64,000 nucleotides of DNA, taken from the NCBI RefSeq assembly GCF_000735435.1, contig NZ_JMPP01000027.1, positions 1-64,000 on the forward strand, given 5' to 3'. The position numbers were made by a program, and so were the translations under genes. How positions within the stretch are numbered: position 1 is the stretch's first letter; each line of letters begins with the position of its first letter. The DNA comes from Klebsiella planticola ATCC 33531. GTDB lineage: Bacteria > Pseudomonadota > Gammaproteobacteria > Enterobacterales > Enterobacteriaceae. Below are positions 45,408 through 54,407 of this stretch, one piece after another. Below the pieces are notes generated by a model, which was not told where the DNA came from, ran no database searches, and saw only the letters and a list, made by a program, of their open reading frames with translations.

Positions 45408-45502
45408 CCCGGGTTGCGGCTCTCGCCTGATCCGGGCGACGGGACCGTGCGGCATGGGGGGTTTATCGCCCGGACAAGGCGCAGCAAGCGCCGCCTCCGG
45501 GC
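45408..45502. repeat. Pair of inverted REP-like units (BIME)
   Basis: CCCGGGTTGCGGCTCTCGCC continuing to TGATCCGGGC (45408-45436) and, inverted, GCCCGGACAAGGCGCAGCAA continuing to GCGCCGCCTCCGGGC (45468-45502). Each is itself palindromic. Lies between the convergent fusA paralogue and sbcB, the usual setting for REP elements. Confidence 0.75.
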
Positions 45503-45513
45503 ACTTTCGCAAC

Positions 45514-46956
45514 TTAGACAATCTCCTGCGCGTACTGCCACAGCGCCTTCAACTGCCCGAGCTTTTCACTGTCCTGTTGATGCTGTTGATACAGCATCTG
45601 CAGCTCATCGGCATAGGCCTGCAAAAACGCCGGCGTAAACACCTCGCGACGATGCTCTAACCAGCGCTGCTGCTCGGCCTCGTCAAGGCTGCCGGGGAAG
45701 TTACGGGCGCGGTAGTTAAACAGCAGACGCTCTATCCGTTGGTCGGCAAAAGTAATATCCAGCGCCGGCAGGTTGCGCGGCTCGGTTTCCAGCACTATTT
45801 TCATCGCCGCGCGGTCGGCATCGCTGAAAAAGCCGTTATAAAGCTGAGTATCGACGTTGTCGGAGGGAACAAACGGTTCCGCTTCAGCGAAAATAGCCAC
45901 CACGTTTTCCCGCACCTGCGGATGACTGCGCAACAGCTGCAGGTTATCCAGACAGCGCTGGCGGTTAATCCCCAGACGGTCGGCATCCTGCGGGCGTAGC
46001 GTATTATCCTGGGCCAGTACCGGGCATTTATTGAGATGAACCAGCTTAACCGGCACCGCCGCCAGCTCGCCCAAATCGGCTTTTGGCGTGTACAGCCGCT
46101 CGCGCAGGGTATCGGCATCCAGTTCCAGCAGCGGCGTCATGTCGCCGGCCAGATCGACCATGATCACCGCATTGCGGTTATCCGGATGCCAGGCCAGCGG
46201 TGCCACCAGGCTGGTGTTGCCGCGCGCCGCGCCAAACATGCCGGAGACATGGACCAGCGGCTTCATGTGCGCAACGTCGATCAGCGTCGCCAGCTTGCGC
46301 TTGTTCCGATGACTGTAGAGATAGTCAAACAGACGCGGTTGCCGGGCTTTGACCAGTTTTGCCATGGCGATGGTGGCATAAACGTCGGCCATCGCGTCGT
46401 GGGCGTTGCTGTGTTCAATGTCGTTAGCGACGGTCAGATGCTCAAGGCGAAAACTCGGCAGACCCTCGTCGTTCTCCGGCCAGTTGATCCCTTCCGGGCG
46501 CAGGGCATAGCAGGCGCGCATCACATCCAGCAGATCCCAGCGCGAGTTGTCGTGCTGCCAGCTCCAGGCGTAGGGATCGTAAAAGTTACGATAGAAAATA
46601 TTACGGCTGACCTCATCATCGAAGCGCACATTGTTATAGCCGACGATGCAGGTTTTCGGCACCGTGAACAGATCGTGAATCCGGCGGGCAAAGGCGGCTT
46701 CATTGTCGCCTTTGGCGTTCGCTTCCTGCGGGGTGATCCCGGTTATCATCACCGCCTGCGGCTGCGGCAGATAGTCGTCGGCCAGTTTGCAGTAGAAAAC
46801 CTCCGGTTCACCGATGATATTCAGTTCGGCATCGGTACGAATGGCGGCGAACTGGGCCGGTCGATCGAGCGCAGGGTGGGTGCCGAAGGTTTCGTAATCG
46901 TGGAATAAAAATCCGGGCTGGTTGGCGCTATCTTGCATAATCTGTTCATTTTCCAT
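45514..46956 (-). CDS. sbcB: Exodeoxyribonuclease I
   Basis: 480 aa from ATG 46956; GTG 46968 and ATG 46938 are alternatives and none has a good ribosome site. 3'-5' exonuclease on single-stranded DNA, acting in mismatch repair and recombination. FLFHDYETFGTHPALDRPAQF holds ExoI with Asp-Glu, VGYNNVRFDDE the second Asp, and SNAHDAMADVYATI the His-Asp of the DnaQ fold; the SH3-like and C-terminal domains follow. Close to E. coli ExoI over its full length. Confidence 0.97.
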   Translation of the reverse strand: MENEQIMQDSANQPGFLFHDYETFGTHPALDRPAQFAAIRTDAELNIIGEPEVFYCKLADDYLPQPQAVMITGITPQEANAKGDNEAAFARRIHDLFTVPKTCIVGYNNVRFDDEVSRNIFYRNFYDPYAWSWQHDNSRWDLLDVMRACYALRPEGINWPENDEGLPSFRLEHLTVANDIEHSNAHDAMADVYATIAMAKLVKARQPRLFDYLYSHRNKRKLATLIDVAHMKPLVHVSGMFGAARGNTSLVAPLAWHPDNRNAVIMVDLAGDMTPLLELDADTLRERLYTPKADLGELAAVPVKLVHLNKCPVLAQDNTLRPQDADRLGINRQRCLDNLQLLRSHPQVRENVVAIFAEAEPFVPSDNVDTQLYNGFFSDADRAAMKIVLETEPRNLPALDITFADQRIERLLFNYRARNFPGSLDEAEQQRWLEHRREVFTPAFLQAYADELQMLYQQHQQDSEKLGQLKALWQYAQEIV

Positions 46957-47112
46957 GGTGGCTGGCACTCGTTATGGTAAACGATTTACCTGGGCATCAG
47001 AAGGGCGTTGGCTACGCGGCGCTGCCGCCGTGTCATATTTTCTTGCAATTAAACCCTGATTTGAAAGGAGAACTTCCGTAAAAAGGACGGCGAATCTGTC
47101 AATTTAGAGGAT

Positions 47113-48285
47113 ATGCCGTTGAAAGGCCGTTTTTTTATTGCTGTAACTTTGCTCGCTTCGAGCGTTTCTTGCGCATTTGCTGCCAATGATTTCCCCGTCA
47201 CCGTGCCGCCACCGTCCATTCAGGCGGGCTCCTGGGTACTGATGGATTACACGACCGGGCAGATCCTGACTGCGGGTAATGAACACCAGCAGCGCAACCC
47301 TGCCAGCCTGACCAAACTCATGACCGGATACGTCGTCGATCGCGCCATCGACAGCCATCGCATCTCCTTTGACGATATGGTGACCGTCGGCCGCGACGCC
47401 TGGGCGAAAGGCAACCCTGTCTTCGACGGCTCGTCGCTGATGTTCCTTAAGGCCGGCGATCGGGTCAGCGTACGTGATTTAAGCCGCGGCCTCATCGTCG
47501 ACTCCGGCAATGATGCCTGCGTGGCGCTGGCTGATTATGTCGCGGGCGGCCAGCCGCAGTTCGTGGCGATGATGAACGAGTACGTAAAAAAACTGCATCT
47601 GCAGGATACCCACTTTGAAACCGTGCATGGCCTGGATGCGCCGGGCCAACACAGCTCGGCGTACGATCTGGCGGTGCTGTCGCGGGCTATCATTCACGGC
47701 GAGCCTGACGTTTATCACATGTACAGCCAAAAAAGTCTGACGTGGAACGGGATTACCCAGCAAAACCGCAACGGGCTGCTGTGGGATAAGACCATGAATG
47801 TTGATGGATTAAAGACCGGGCATACCTCCGGCGCTGGCTTTAACCTGATTGCCTCCGCGGTGGACGGCCAGCGGCGCCTGATTGCCGTAGTGATGGGCGC
47901 CGATAGCCCGAAAGGGCGCGAACAGCAGGCGGCAAAACTACTGCACTGGGGTCAGCAAAATTTCGACACCGTTCAGGTGCTGCAAAAGGGCAAAAAGGTC
48001 GGCAGCGAACGTATCTGGTACGGTGATAAAGAACAAATCCAGCTGGGCACCGATCAGGATTTCTGGCTGGCGCTGCCGAAGTCGGAAGTGCCGCGTATTA
48101 AAGCCAGGTACGTGCTGGACAAAAAAGATCTCGAGGCGCCCATTGCCGCAAATCAACGGGTCGGGGAAATCTCACTCTATGATGGCGACAAAGTGGTCGC
48201 GCACTGGCCGTTGGTGACGCTGGAAAGCGTCGGCAAGGGCGGGGTGTTCTCGCGGATGAGCGATTATCTGCATCACGTGCTGTAA
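47113..48285 (+). CDS. dacD: D-alanyl-D-alanine carboxypeptidase DacD (PBP6b)
   Basis: 390 aa, exported by a signal peptide (FFIAVTLLASSVSCAFA, cleaved before ANDF). SxxK motif SLTK at residues 65-68, SxN motif DSGNDAC, and KTG motif GLKTGHTSG are all present, so the enzyme is active. It trims the terminal D-Ala from peptidoglycan pentapeptides. The last ~20 residues (FSRMSDYLHHVL) form the amphipathic membrane anchor. GAGG precedes the ATG very closely. Confidence 0.97.
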   Translation: MPLKGRFFIAVTLLASSVSCAFAANDFPVTVPPPSIQAGSWVLMDYTTGQILTAGNEHQQRNPASLTKLMTGYVVDRAIDSHRISFDDMVTVGRDAWAKGNPVFDGSSLMFLKAGDRVSVRDLSRGLIVDSGNDACVALADYVAGGQPQFVAMMNEYVKKLHLQDTHFETVHGLDAPGQHSSAYDLAVLSRAIIHGEPDVYHMYSQKSLTWNGITQQNRNGLLWDKTMNVDGLKTGHTSGAGFNLIASAVDGQRRLIAVVMGADSPKGREQQAAKLLHWGQQNFDTVQVLQKGKKVGSERIWYGDKEQIQLGTDQDFWLALPKSEVPRIKARYVLDKKDLEAPIAANQRVGEISLYDGDKVVAHWPLVTLESVGKGGVFSRMSDYLHHVL

Positions 48286-48290
48286 CCGCC

Positions 48291-48315
48291 ACGCCCCGCA
48301 CGGGGCGTTTTTTTT
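48291..48315 (+). terminator. Intrinsic terminator of dacD
   Basis: ACGCCCCG, CA, CGGGGCGT followed by a T run of eight; starts 5 bp after the stop codon. Confidence 0.93.
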
Positions 48316-48393
48316 GGCTCATTTTTCGCTCCCCTCCATTGGCCACTCTGTGAATCAGAGCACATACTGATGTGCATCACCTGGCTACAGTAT

Positions 48394-48409
48394 ATGTACA
48401 TTTATACAG
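48394..48409. promoter_or_regulatory. LexA box (SOS box) of sbmC
   Basis: ATGTACATTTATACAG matches the LexA consensus CTGTATATATATACAG at 13 of 16 positions. It lies 24 bp before the sbmC start. E. coli sbmC is a known SOS gene, so the site is expected here; the left CTG half is degenerate. Confidence 0.75.
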
Positions 48410-48432
48410 TTGTTATCACTGGTGGAGGCAAT

Positions 48433-48906
48433 ATGAACTACAGCGTGAAGTCCGTCGGCAAACGTACCATTGCCGGTTTTCATATGGTGGGACCCTGGGA
48501 TCAGACCGTTAAACAGGGGTTTGAGCAGCTCATGGCATGGGTCAGCGGCCGTCAGATTCCGGCACAGGAGTGGGTAGCCGTTTACTATGACAATCCCGAT
48601 CGGGTTCCAGCGGAGAAGCTGCGCTGCGATACGGTGGTCACCGTGGCAGACGATTTCGTCATTCCACCCAACAGCGAAGGGGTCATTCTCACTGAGATTG
48701 CCGGGGGAGAGTATGCAGTCGCCAGCGCGCGGGTGGAGAATCACAACTTCTCGACGCCGTGGCTGGCGTTCTTCAATAGCCTGATGCAGAGCAAAGAGTA
48801 TCAGCTGGCGGAAAAACCCTGTTTTGAGGTCTATCTCAACGACGGCAATCAGGACGGTTACTGGGACATCGAAATGTATGTCGCGGTCGAACGGGTGGTG
48901 AAATAA
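48433..48906 (+). CDS. sbmC: DNA gyrase inhibitor SbmC (GyrI)
   Basis: 157 aa from ATG 48433, chosen for its GGAGG site; the longer in-frame ORF from 48370 would read through the LexA box. GyrI-like fold: [19 protein letters not shown] and [20 protein letters not shown] (ends of the two repeats) are as in E. coli SbmC. It binds gyrase in the cytoplasm and protects against microcin B17 and other gyrase poisons. Single-gene SOS-controlled unit. Confidence 0.95.
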   Translation: MNYSVKSVGKRTIAGFHMVGPWDQTVKQGFEQLMAWVSGRQIPAQEWVAVYYDNPDRVPAEKLRCDTVVTVADDFVIPPNSEGVILTEIAGGEYAVASARVENHNFSTPWLAFFNSLMQSKEYQLAEKPCFEVYLNDGNQDGYWDIEMYVAVERVVK

Positions 48907-49018
48907 GCGTTTACCCCCGCAGTGGACAAGGTTTTTTACATTAGCGTACTGCTTACATTGAAAAAGCAGTTACAATTGGCCTTTGCTTCCTGCCGCCGTT
49001 TGCTTGCTGGAGAGGTCT

Positions 49019-50077
49019 GTGCGCGCTGATAAATCACTTAAGCCTTTCGAAATCCGTCTGTATCGCCACTATCGCGTGGTGCATGGTATTCGAATTGCTT
49101 TGGCCTTTGTCCTTACTTTTTTACTGGTTCGTTTGCTGAATGTACCGGAAGGGACGTGGCCTCTGATCACCCTGGTGGTGGTGATGGGGCCGATTTCGTT
49201 CTGGGGCAACGTGGTGCCGCGCGCCTTCGAGCGTATCGGCGGCACTATCCTCGGCTCGGCACTCGGGCTGGTGGCGTTAAAGCTTGAGCTTATCTCCTTA
49301 CCCGTCATGGTGCTGTGGTGCGCGGTGGCGATGTTCCTCTGCGGCTGGCTGGCGTTAGGGAAAAAACCGTACCAGGCGCTGCTCATCGGCATTACGCTGG
49401 CGGTGGTGGTGGGCGCGCCGCCTGGCGATATGCACACCGCGCTATGGCGAAGCGGCGATGTTATCTTTGGTTCCCTGCTGGCCATGCTGTTCACCGGCAT
49501 CTGGCCGCAGCGGGCGTTCTTGCACTGGCGAATCCAGATGGCAAATTACGTCACCGCCTTCAACCGGCTTTATCAGGCCGGGTTCTCCCCTAATCTGGTG
49601 GAAAGACCGCGGCTGGAAAAACATCTGCAAAAAGTGCTTAACGATGTGGTGAAGATGCGCGGGCTGATTACCCCGGCGAGTAAAGAAACCCATATCCAGA
49701 AAGCCATCTTTGAAGCCATTCAAACCGTGAGTCGTAACCTGGTCTGCATGCTGGAACTGCAGATCAATGCATACTGGAGCTCGCGTCCCGGTCATTTTGT
49801 GATGCTGAACGCCCACACGCTGCGTGAGACCCAGCAGATGACTCAGCAAACGCTGCTGACGATTGCGCATGCGCTGTATGAAGGTAATCCACAGCCGATT
49901 CGCGCCAACACGGAAAAACTCAATGATATCGTCGCCGAACTGCGCGAACTCATGAAAGAGCACCAGGGAGATAGCCTGGCGGAAACCCCGATCCACGGCT
50001 ACGTCTGGCTGACGATAGAACTGGCGCGCCAGCTTGAACTGCTGTCGAATTTAATCTGCCGGGCTTTGCGTAAATAA
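49019..50077 (+). CDS. yeeA: FUSC-family inner membrane protein YeeA
   Basis: 352 aa from GTG 49019 (GGAGAGG upstream), exactly the E. coli YeeA length; an upstream ATG at 48983 has no ribosome site. Six membrane segments in residues ~20-165 (GIRIALAFVLTFLLVRLL, WPLITLVVVMGPISFWGN) and a cytoplasmic helical domain of ~190 residues. Belongs to the FUSC/AaeB-like family of putative efflux components; substrate unknown. Confidence 0.93.
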   Translation: MRADKSLKPFEIRLYRHYRVVHGIRIALAFVLTFLLVRLLNVPEGTWPLITLVVVMGPISFWGNVVPRAFERIGGTILGSALGLVALKLELISLPVMVLWCAVAMFLCGWLALGKKPYQALLIGITLAVVVGAPPGDMHTALWRSGDVIFGSLLAMLFTGIWPQRAFLHWRIQMANYVTAFNRLYQAGFSPNLVERPRLEKHLQKVLNDVVKMRGLITPASKETHIQKAIFEAIQTVSRNLVCMLELQINAYWSSRPGHFVMLNAHTLRETQQMTQQTLLTIAHALYEGNPQPIRANTEKLNDIVAELRELMKEHQGDSLAETPIHGYVWLTIELARQLELLSNLICRALRK

Positions 50078-50245
50078 AAACCAGATGCGCGCAATTTGCC
50101 CACAGGTTGCTTCGATTCAGCAGCATTTAGGGTTATGATAAACGTAAAGGAAAAAACATTGTCATCCGCGGCTGCTAACAGTTATGTTAGCCCTATATAG
50201 CAGTCGCTTTAGCGAATCCGAATCTCAAATATTAGGGGTGTAAAA

Positions 50246-50569
50246 ATGGAAACAACTAAGCCTTCTTTCCAGGACGTACTGGAGTTTGTTCGTCTGTATC
50301 GTCGTAAGAACAAATTGCAGCGTGAAATTCAGGACGTTGAGAAAAAGATCCGTGATAACCAGAAGCGCGTACTGCTGCTGGACAACCTCAGTGACTACAT
50401 CAAACCGGGCATGAGCGTTGAAGCTATTCAGGGCATCATCGCCAGCATGAAAAGCGATTACGAAGATCGTGTTGATGACTACATCATCAAAAATGCCGAA
50501 CTGTCGAAAGAACGTCGTGACATTTCCAAAAAGCTGAAAGTCATGGGCGAAGCGAAGGTCGAAGAGTAA
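50246..50569 (+). CDS. tmaR: Pole-localizer protein TmaR
   Basis: 107 aa (DUF496; formerly yeeX), mostly charged coiled coil. In E. coli TmaR clusters at a cell pole and recruits enzyme I of the PTS, controlled by phosphorylation of Tyr72; that Tyr is present at residue 72 here (MKSDYEDR). Very close to the E. coli sequence except for the shorter C-terminus (GEAKVEE). AGGGGTG ribosome site. Confidence 0.95.
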   Translation: METTKPSFQDVLEFVRLYRRKNKLQREIQDVEKKIRDNQKRVLLLDNLSDYIKPGMSVEAIQGIIASMKSDYEDRVDDYIIKNAELSKERRDISKKLKVMGEAKVEE

Positions 50570-50733
50570 TCGCATCGTACCTGCCCGGCGGCGGCTCTCG
50601 CCGTCGGGAATTATCCCCTCTCTGATTTATCTCCTTCTCCCGGCGGCGAACCGCGGCGTCACGCCAGTTTTCATGCGCGACCGCGTTCACAACGGGCTAT
50701 GGCAAATCACCTGAAAGTGCTACGAGGAACATG

Positions 50734-51792
50734 ATGGACAATCTTTCGGCCTTGATCGCCGACATTCCGCTGCCGGACCGCGCGGCGATGGCTCAGGCGC
50801 AACAACATCTGGATGGTTTATTAAAACCACCGGGCAGCCTGGGGCGACTGGAGGCGCTGGCAGTCCAGCTGGCCGGAATGCCGGGGCTGCGGGGACAGCT
50901 GCAGCTGGCGGAAAAAGCCATTGTGGTGATGTGCGCCGATCACGGCGTCTGGCACGAAGGGGTGGCGATCTCGCCGCAGGCCGTCACGGCGATTCAGGCG
51001 ATAAACATGACCCGCAAAAATACCGGCGTCTGCGTACTGGCGGCCCAGGCGGGCGCGCAGGTGCATGTGGTCGATGCCGGTATCGACGCGGATCCGATCG
51101 CTGGTCTGGTGGATATGAAAGTGGCGCGCGGCAGCGGCAATATTGCCCGGACGGCGGCAATGAGCCGGGAACAGGCGACGGCGCTGCTGCTGGCCAGCAT
51201 TCGCTATACGCGAGAACTGGCGGCGCAGGGCGTACGCGTGTTCGGCGTTGGTGAACTGGGGATGGCGAACACCACGCCTGCGGCGGCGGTCGTCAGCGTG
51301 CTTACCGGTAACGATGCGCAGGATGTGGTGGGCATCGGCGCTAACCTGCCGGTATCGCAGCTGGGACACAAAGCCGATGTCGTCCGCCGGGCAATTGCTG
51401 TGAATCAGCCGCAGGCAGACGATGGCCTGGACGTGCTGGCGAAAGTCGGCGGATTTGATTTGGTGGGGATGACCGGCGTGATGCTGGGCGCGGCCTCCTG
51501 CGGACTGCCGGTTGTGCTGGACGGTTTCCTCTCCTATGCCTCCGCCCTGGCAGCCTGTCGTCTGGCTCCTGGCGTGCATTCATATCTGATCCCTTCGCAT
51601 CTGTCGGCGGAAAAAGGGGCGCGTATTGCGCTGGAACATCTGCAGCTGAAACCCTATCTGGATATGGATATGCGGCTGGGAGAGGGGAGCGGCGCCGCGC
51701 TGGCGATGCATCTTGTGCAGGCGGCGTGCACGGTATTTAACGAAATGGGGACGCTGGCGGAGAGTAATATCGTCCTGCCGGAAAGCCGCTAA
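50734..51792 (+). CDS. cobT: Nicotinate-nucleotide:dimethylbenzimidazole phosphoribosyltransferase
   Basis: 352 aa from ATG 50734; the ATG immediately before has too short a spacing from GAGG, and the chosen start puts the catalytic Glu in [10 protein letters not shown] at residue 317, the number known for Salmonella CobT. It makes alpha-ribazole phosphate for the lower ligand of cobalamin. [30 protein letters not shown] and [16 protein letters not shown] are conserved. Here it stands alone; cobU and cobS, adjacent in E. coli, are absent from the window. No B12 riboswitch was recognised upstream. Confidence 0.96.
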   Translation: MDNLSALIADIPLPDRAAMAQAQQHLDGLLKPPGSLGRLEALAVQLAGMPGLRGQLQLAEKAIVVMCADHGVWHEGVAISPQAVTAIQAINMTRKNTGVCVLAAQAGAQVHVVDAGIDADPIAGLVDMKVARGSGNIARTAAMSREQATALLLASIRYTRELAAQGVRVFGVGELGMANTTPAAAVVSVLTGNDAQDVVGIGANLPVSQLGHKADVVRRAIAVNQPQADDGLDVLAKVGGFDLVGMTGVMLGAASCGLPVVLDGFLSYASALAACRLAPGVHSYLIPSHLSAEKGARIALEHLQLKPYLDMDMRLGEGSGAALAMHLVQAACTVFNEMGTLAESNIVLPESR

Positions 51793-51800
51793 GCCGGTCT

Positions 51801-51822
51801 CAGGGCGACGGCCGTCGCCCTG
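51801..51822. terminator. Bidirectional hairpin between cobT and ahcY-like gene
   Basis: CAGGGCGACGG and CCGTCGCCCTG form a perfect 11-bp palindrome between convergent genes. T tracts on either side are poor (AATCTTT), so termination may be weak. Confidence 0.65.
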
Positions 51823-51835
51823 AATCTTTGCGGAT

Positions 51836-52945
51836 TTACAGCGCTTTTTGCCATACGCTTTGCGGCAGCAGATAGACATTCGCTTCCGCGTTCATGCCGT
51901 CCGTTACGATGTGATGAATCCCGCTGGCCATGATGGCCAGAGTCACGTCAAAGGCGTTGAGGCTGTCACCAAATCCCGCGGTCAGGTTCAGCATTGAGCC
52001 GTTGGCCATCAGGTAGACGGTTTTATCGCCCATCCGGTACGCATTAATATACGGCATCACCTCATCGTGGCTGAACTGACGCAGGTAGCCGCAGTCAATC
52101 TCTTCCGCAACGTGGCCGACATTGAGAATAAATACGCCATCTTTGGCGTTATCCAGCGCCGTGCTATTGACCACTTTCTTCGCACCGGTTGCCGTGGCGA
52201 CCACATCTGCCGAGGCGATGGCATCCTGTAAATCAACAACATGCCAGCCATCATAGGCCGCCTGCAGGCGACGGGCGGGATCGATCTCTGCCACCATCAC
52301 CTGTCCGCCAAAGGCTTTTGCTGCCGCGGCAACGCCTTGTCCCACCAGACCGTAGCCAATGACCAGCACTTTCTTCTCATGCAGCGTCAGATGAGTCGTC
52401 TGGAAGAAGGTATGCCAGGCCGTAAGACCCACCATATGGCGGTTATGCAGTCCCTCTTTAACCGGGAGATCGTCCCAGTTAAAGATAGGGTAGCCGGGAC
52501 GAATATCGCCCAGGCGGCTGACGCCGGAGCCGGTTGCTTCCAGACCGGCGACGATGTTGCCAAATTCGCCGCGCTGGTGCAGCAGGGTGGTGATATCGGC
52601 GCCCATTTCACACAGATGGGTCGGGCCCCAGGCGATCGCTTTTTCCCAGGAGTGCTGCCAGTCGGCATCGCTCATGCCGCGCCAGGCGCAGGCTTGTGCG
52701 CCGCGCTCTACCAGCCAGGCGACAACATCGTCCTGAACGGTGGTGGGGTTACAGGTGGTTAGAAAGACTTGCGCCCCTTTCTCCAGTATCCCCTGCACCA
52801 GCGGGATCATTTTCATATCCAGATGCATGCAGCAGGCCAGTCGGACATGGCTCAGATCGGGAAGGGCGGCGACCTGACGCAGCGTGCGCGGCATATTCTG
52901 GCTGGCCCATGCCACGTCTTTCACTAAATTTGTCTTATTATTCAC
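51836..52945 (-). CDS. S-adenosylhomocysteine hydrolase-like protein, divergent active site
   Basis: 369 aa from GTG 52945, shorter than true AhcY (about 430-470). The NAD-binding domain is clear: KKVLVIGYGLVGQGVAAAAK then VMVAEIDPARRLQA. The substrate side follows AhcY order but is altered: CMHLDMKM for CLHMT, TCNPTTVQDD for SCNIFSTQD, EMGADIT for DDGGDLT, and KEGLHN where KSKFDN is normal, so the Lys and Asn remain but the Asp is His. LNVGHVAEEID matches the NAD loop. Enterobacteria recycle SAH by Pfs/LuxS, so a true hydrolase would be redundant. Function may differ from SAH hydrolysis. Confidence 0.8.
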   Translation of the reverse strand: MNNKTNLVKDVAWASQNMPRTLRQVAALPDLSHVRLACCMHLDMKMIPLVQGILEKGAQVFLTTCNPTTVQDDVVAWLVERGAQACAWRGMSDADWQHSWEKAIAWGPTHLCEMGADITTLLHQRGEFGNIVAGLEATGSGVSRLGDIRPGYPIFNWDDLPVKEGLHNRHMVGLTAWHTFFQTTHLTLHEKKVLVIGYGLVGQGVAAAAKAFGGQVMVAEIDPARRLQAAYDGWHVVDLQDAIASADVVATATGAKKVVNSTALDNAKDGVFILNVGHVAEEIDCGYLRQFSHDEVMPYINAYRMGDKTVYLMANGSMLNLTAGFGDSLNAFDVTLAIMASGIHHIVTDGMNAEANVYLLPQSVWQKAL

Positions 52946-53149
52946 TGTATTGTGACCTTCAATCCGTAGAGTGGGTTAAATCCCGGTGGGGAAATGATTC
53001 TAACGTAGTGTTCCGGGATCGCATAACGGCGGCGTATCGCTAAATTCAGTGGGGGGGGAAGTAGCCCTGCGAAAGATATGGTTGTTAAAATATGGTTAAA
53101 AAATGAAAATAAAATATAAGTAATTTATATGACGTGAGTGAGTCATTCG

Positions 53150-53881
53150 ATGTTAAGCGTTTTACCGACCGCACTGTTTTCGCGGGTCCGCATTTTTCTT
53201 GGGCGATTAAAGCCGCATGCTCTGCCCGTTGCCAGAAAACATATCCTCCTCGGTTCGATAGGTGCCGGTACGGGGCTGGCCGTCACCAGCATGTTCAGTC
53301 ACTGGCTGCTGGGTGAGATGAATCTGTGGTTTATTGCGCCGATGGGAGCCTCTGCGGTGCTGCTGTTCGGCGTGCCGAGCAGTCCGCTGGCGCAGCCGTG
53401 GTCAATCGTCGGGGGCAACGTGGTTTCGGCGTTGATCGGTGTTACCGTCGGGATGTGGGTGCCTCAGCTTGCCCTGGCCTGCGGTCTGGCAGCCGGACTG
53501 GCCATCGCCGCCATGTATTTTCTGCGCTGTCTGCATCCGCCCGGCGGCGCCGTTGCGCTGACGGCGATCCTCGGCGGAGCGGGGGTTCACAGCGCGGGAT
53601 ACCACTTTGTGCTGACGCCGGTACTGCTAAATTCAGCGATGCTGGCGCTACTGGCAATCATCTTCAACAACCTGGTCGGGCGCCGCTATCCCCACTCTTT
53701 GGCGGCTGAAGAGGTTAAGCCCAAAGTGGTGCCGCTGGGGCTACCGGTGACTCGCGAAGATATTCATGCCGCGTTACTCGACGGTCAGTTCCTTGATATT
53801 GATGAAGATGACGTGCAGGAACTGCTGGAAAATATCGAGCAAAAGGCACGGATGCGGATGGCCGCCGCGCCGCAGGCATAA
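53150..53881 (+). CDS. HPP-family membrane protein
   Basis: 243 aa from ATG 53150 (GTG 53138 possible). Four membrane segments in residues ~30-180: HILLGSIGAGTGLAVTSMF, then FIAPMGASAVLLFGVPSSPLA and the family name motif in RCLHPPGGAVALTAI. About 60 cytoplasmic residues at the C-terminus with acidic DIDEDDVQELLE. HPP proteins have been linked to nitrite transport in some bacteria and plants, but function here is unknown. Divergent from the ahcY-like gene. Confidence 0.88.
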   Translation: MLSVLPTALFSRVRIFLGRLKPHALPVARKHILLGSIGAGTGLAVTSMFSHWLLGEMNLWFIAPMGASAVLLFGVPSSPLAQPWSIVGGNVVSALIGVTVGMWVPQLALACGLAAGLAIAAMYFLRCLHPPGGAVALTAILGGAGVHSAGYHFVLTPVLLNSAMLALLAIIFNNLVGRRYPHSLAAEEVKPKVVPLGLPVTREDIHAALLDGQFLDIDEDDVQELLENIEQKARMRMAAAPQA

Positions 53882-53901
53882 CGGCACGGGGCCCGGGAAG
53901 G

Positions 53902-54291
53902 TTAAAGCTCTCCGGTCATATATTGGGCGACGCCGCGGCCAAAACTCCAGTCGCCTTTCTGGTTACCGATCACGGAAATCATCAGGTCATCAGCGCTCAG
54001 TCCGCAATGTTCCTGCAGCTCAGCGAGCAGGGTGGCGTAGAAGAGCTGCTTTTGTTCTTCGCTACGCGGGCTGGTGTACACCCGCACGACCAGCAGCTTG
54101 TTGCTGCGCGTGAATCCCAGTCCGGTATCCTCAATCACCATATGGTGAGCTTTGTTTTCGTGAACAATCTGGTAGCGATCGCGCTCCGGCACCTTAAACG
54201 CATGAATAACCGCGCGATGTGCGGCATCCAGCAGAGTGGTAAGTTCGCGTTCGCTACGACCTTCAATCACATCAAATATCAGTAACGGCAT
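53902..54291 (-). CDS. Tautomerase-superfamily protein
   Basis: 129 aa with an AAGGAG ribosome site. After Met removal the N-terminal Pro (PLLIFDVIEGRSERE) would be the catalytic base of the 4-oxalocrotonate tautomerase superfamily. VIHAFKVPERDRYQIVHE and VVRVYTSPRSEEQKQLFY are the two beta-alpha-beta arms, so this is the fused, double-length form. Substrate unknown. Divergent from the LysR gene at 54408, its likely regulator. Confidence 0.85.
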   Translation of the reverse strand: MPLLIFDVIEGRSERELTTLLDAAHRAVIHAFKVPERDRYQIVHENKAHHMVIEDTGLGFTRSNKLLVVRVYTSPRSEEQKQLFYATLLAELQEHCGLSADDLMISVIGNQKGDWSFGRGVAQYMTGEL

Positions 54292-54407
54292 GGCAGGTAC
54301 TCCTTACTTCCGGGGTGGATAAGCTGACTTCCGCGATGCTAATCCATGTTCTGCCGGGCAAAAACCGCTATAGTGGAATTCATTGTTTATACAGGTGAAC
54401 AATCGAG

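Noticed and set aside
50570-50733. Cobalamin riboswitch before cobT
   Set aside because: No B12-box-like sequence seen in the short upstream region, only GC-rich palindromes.
52946-53149. SAH riboswitch before the ahcY-like gene
   Set aside because: Sequence does not show the conserved core I would expect; only a weak CCCGG/CCGGG pairing.
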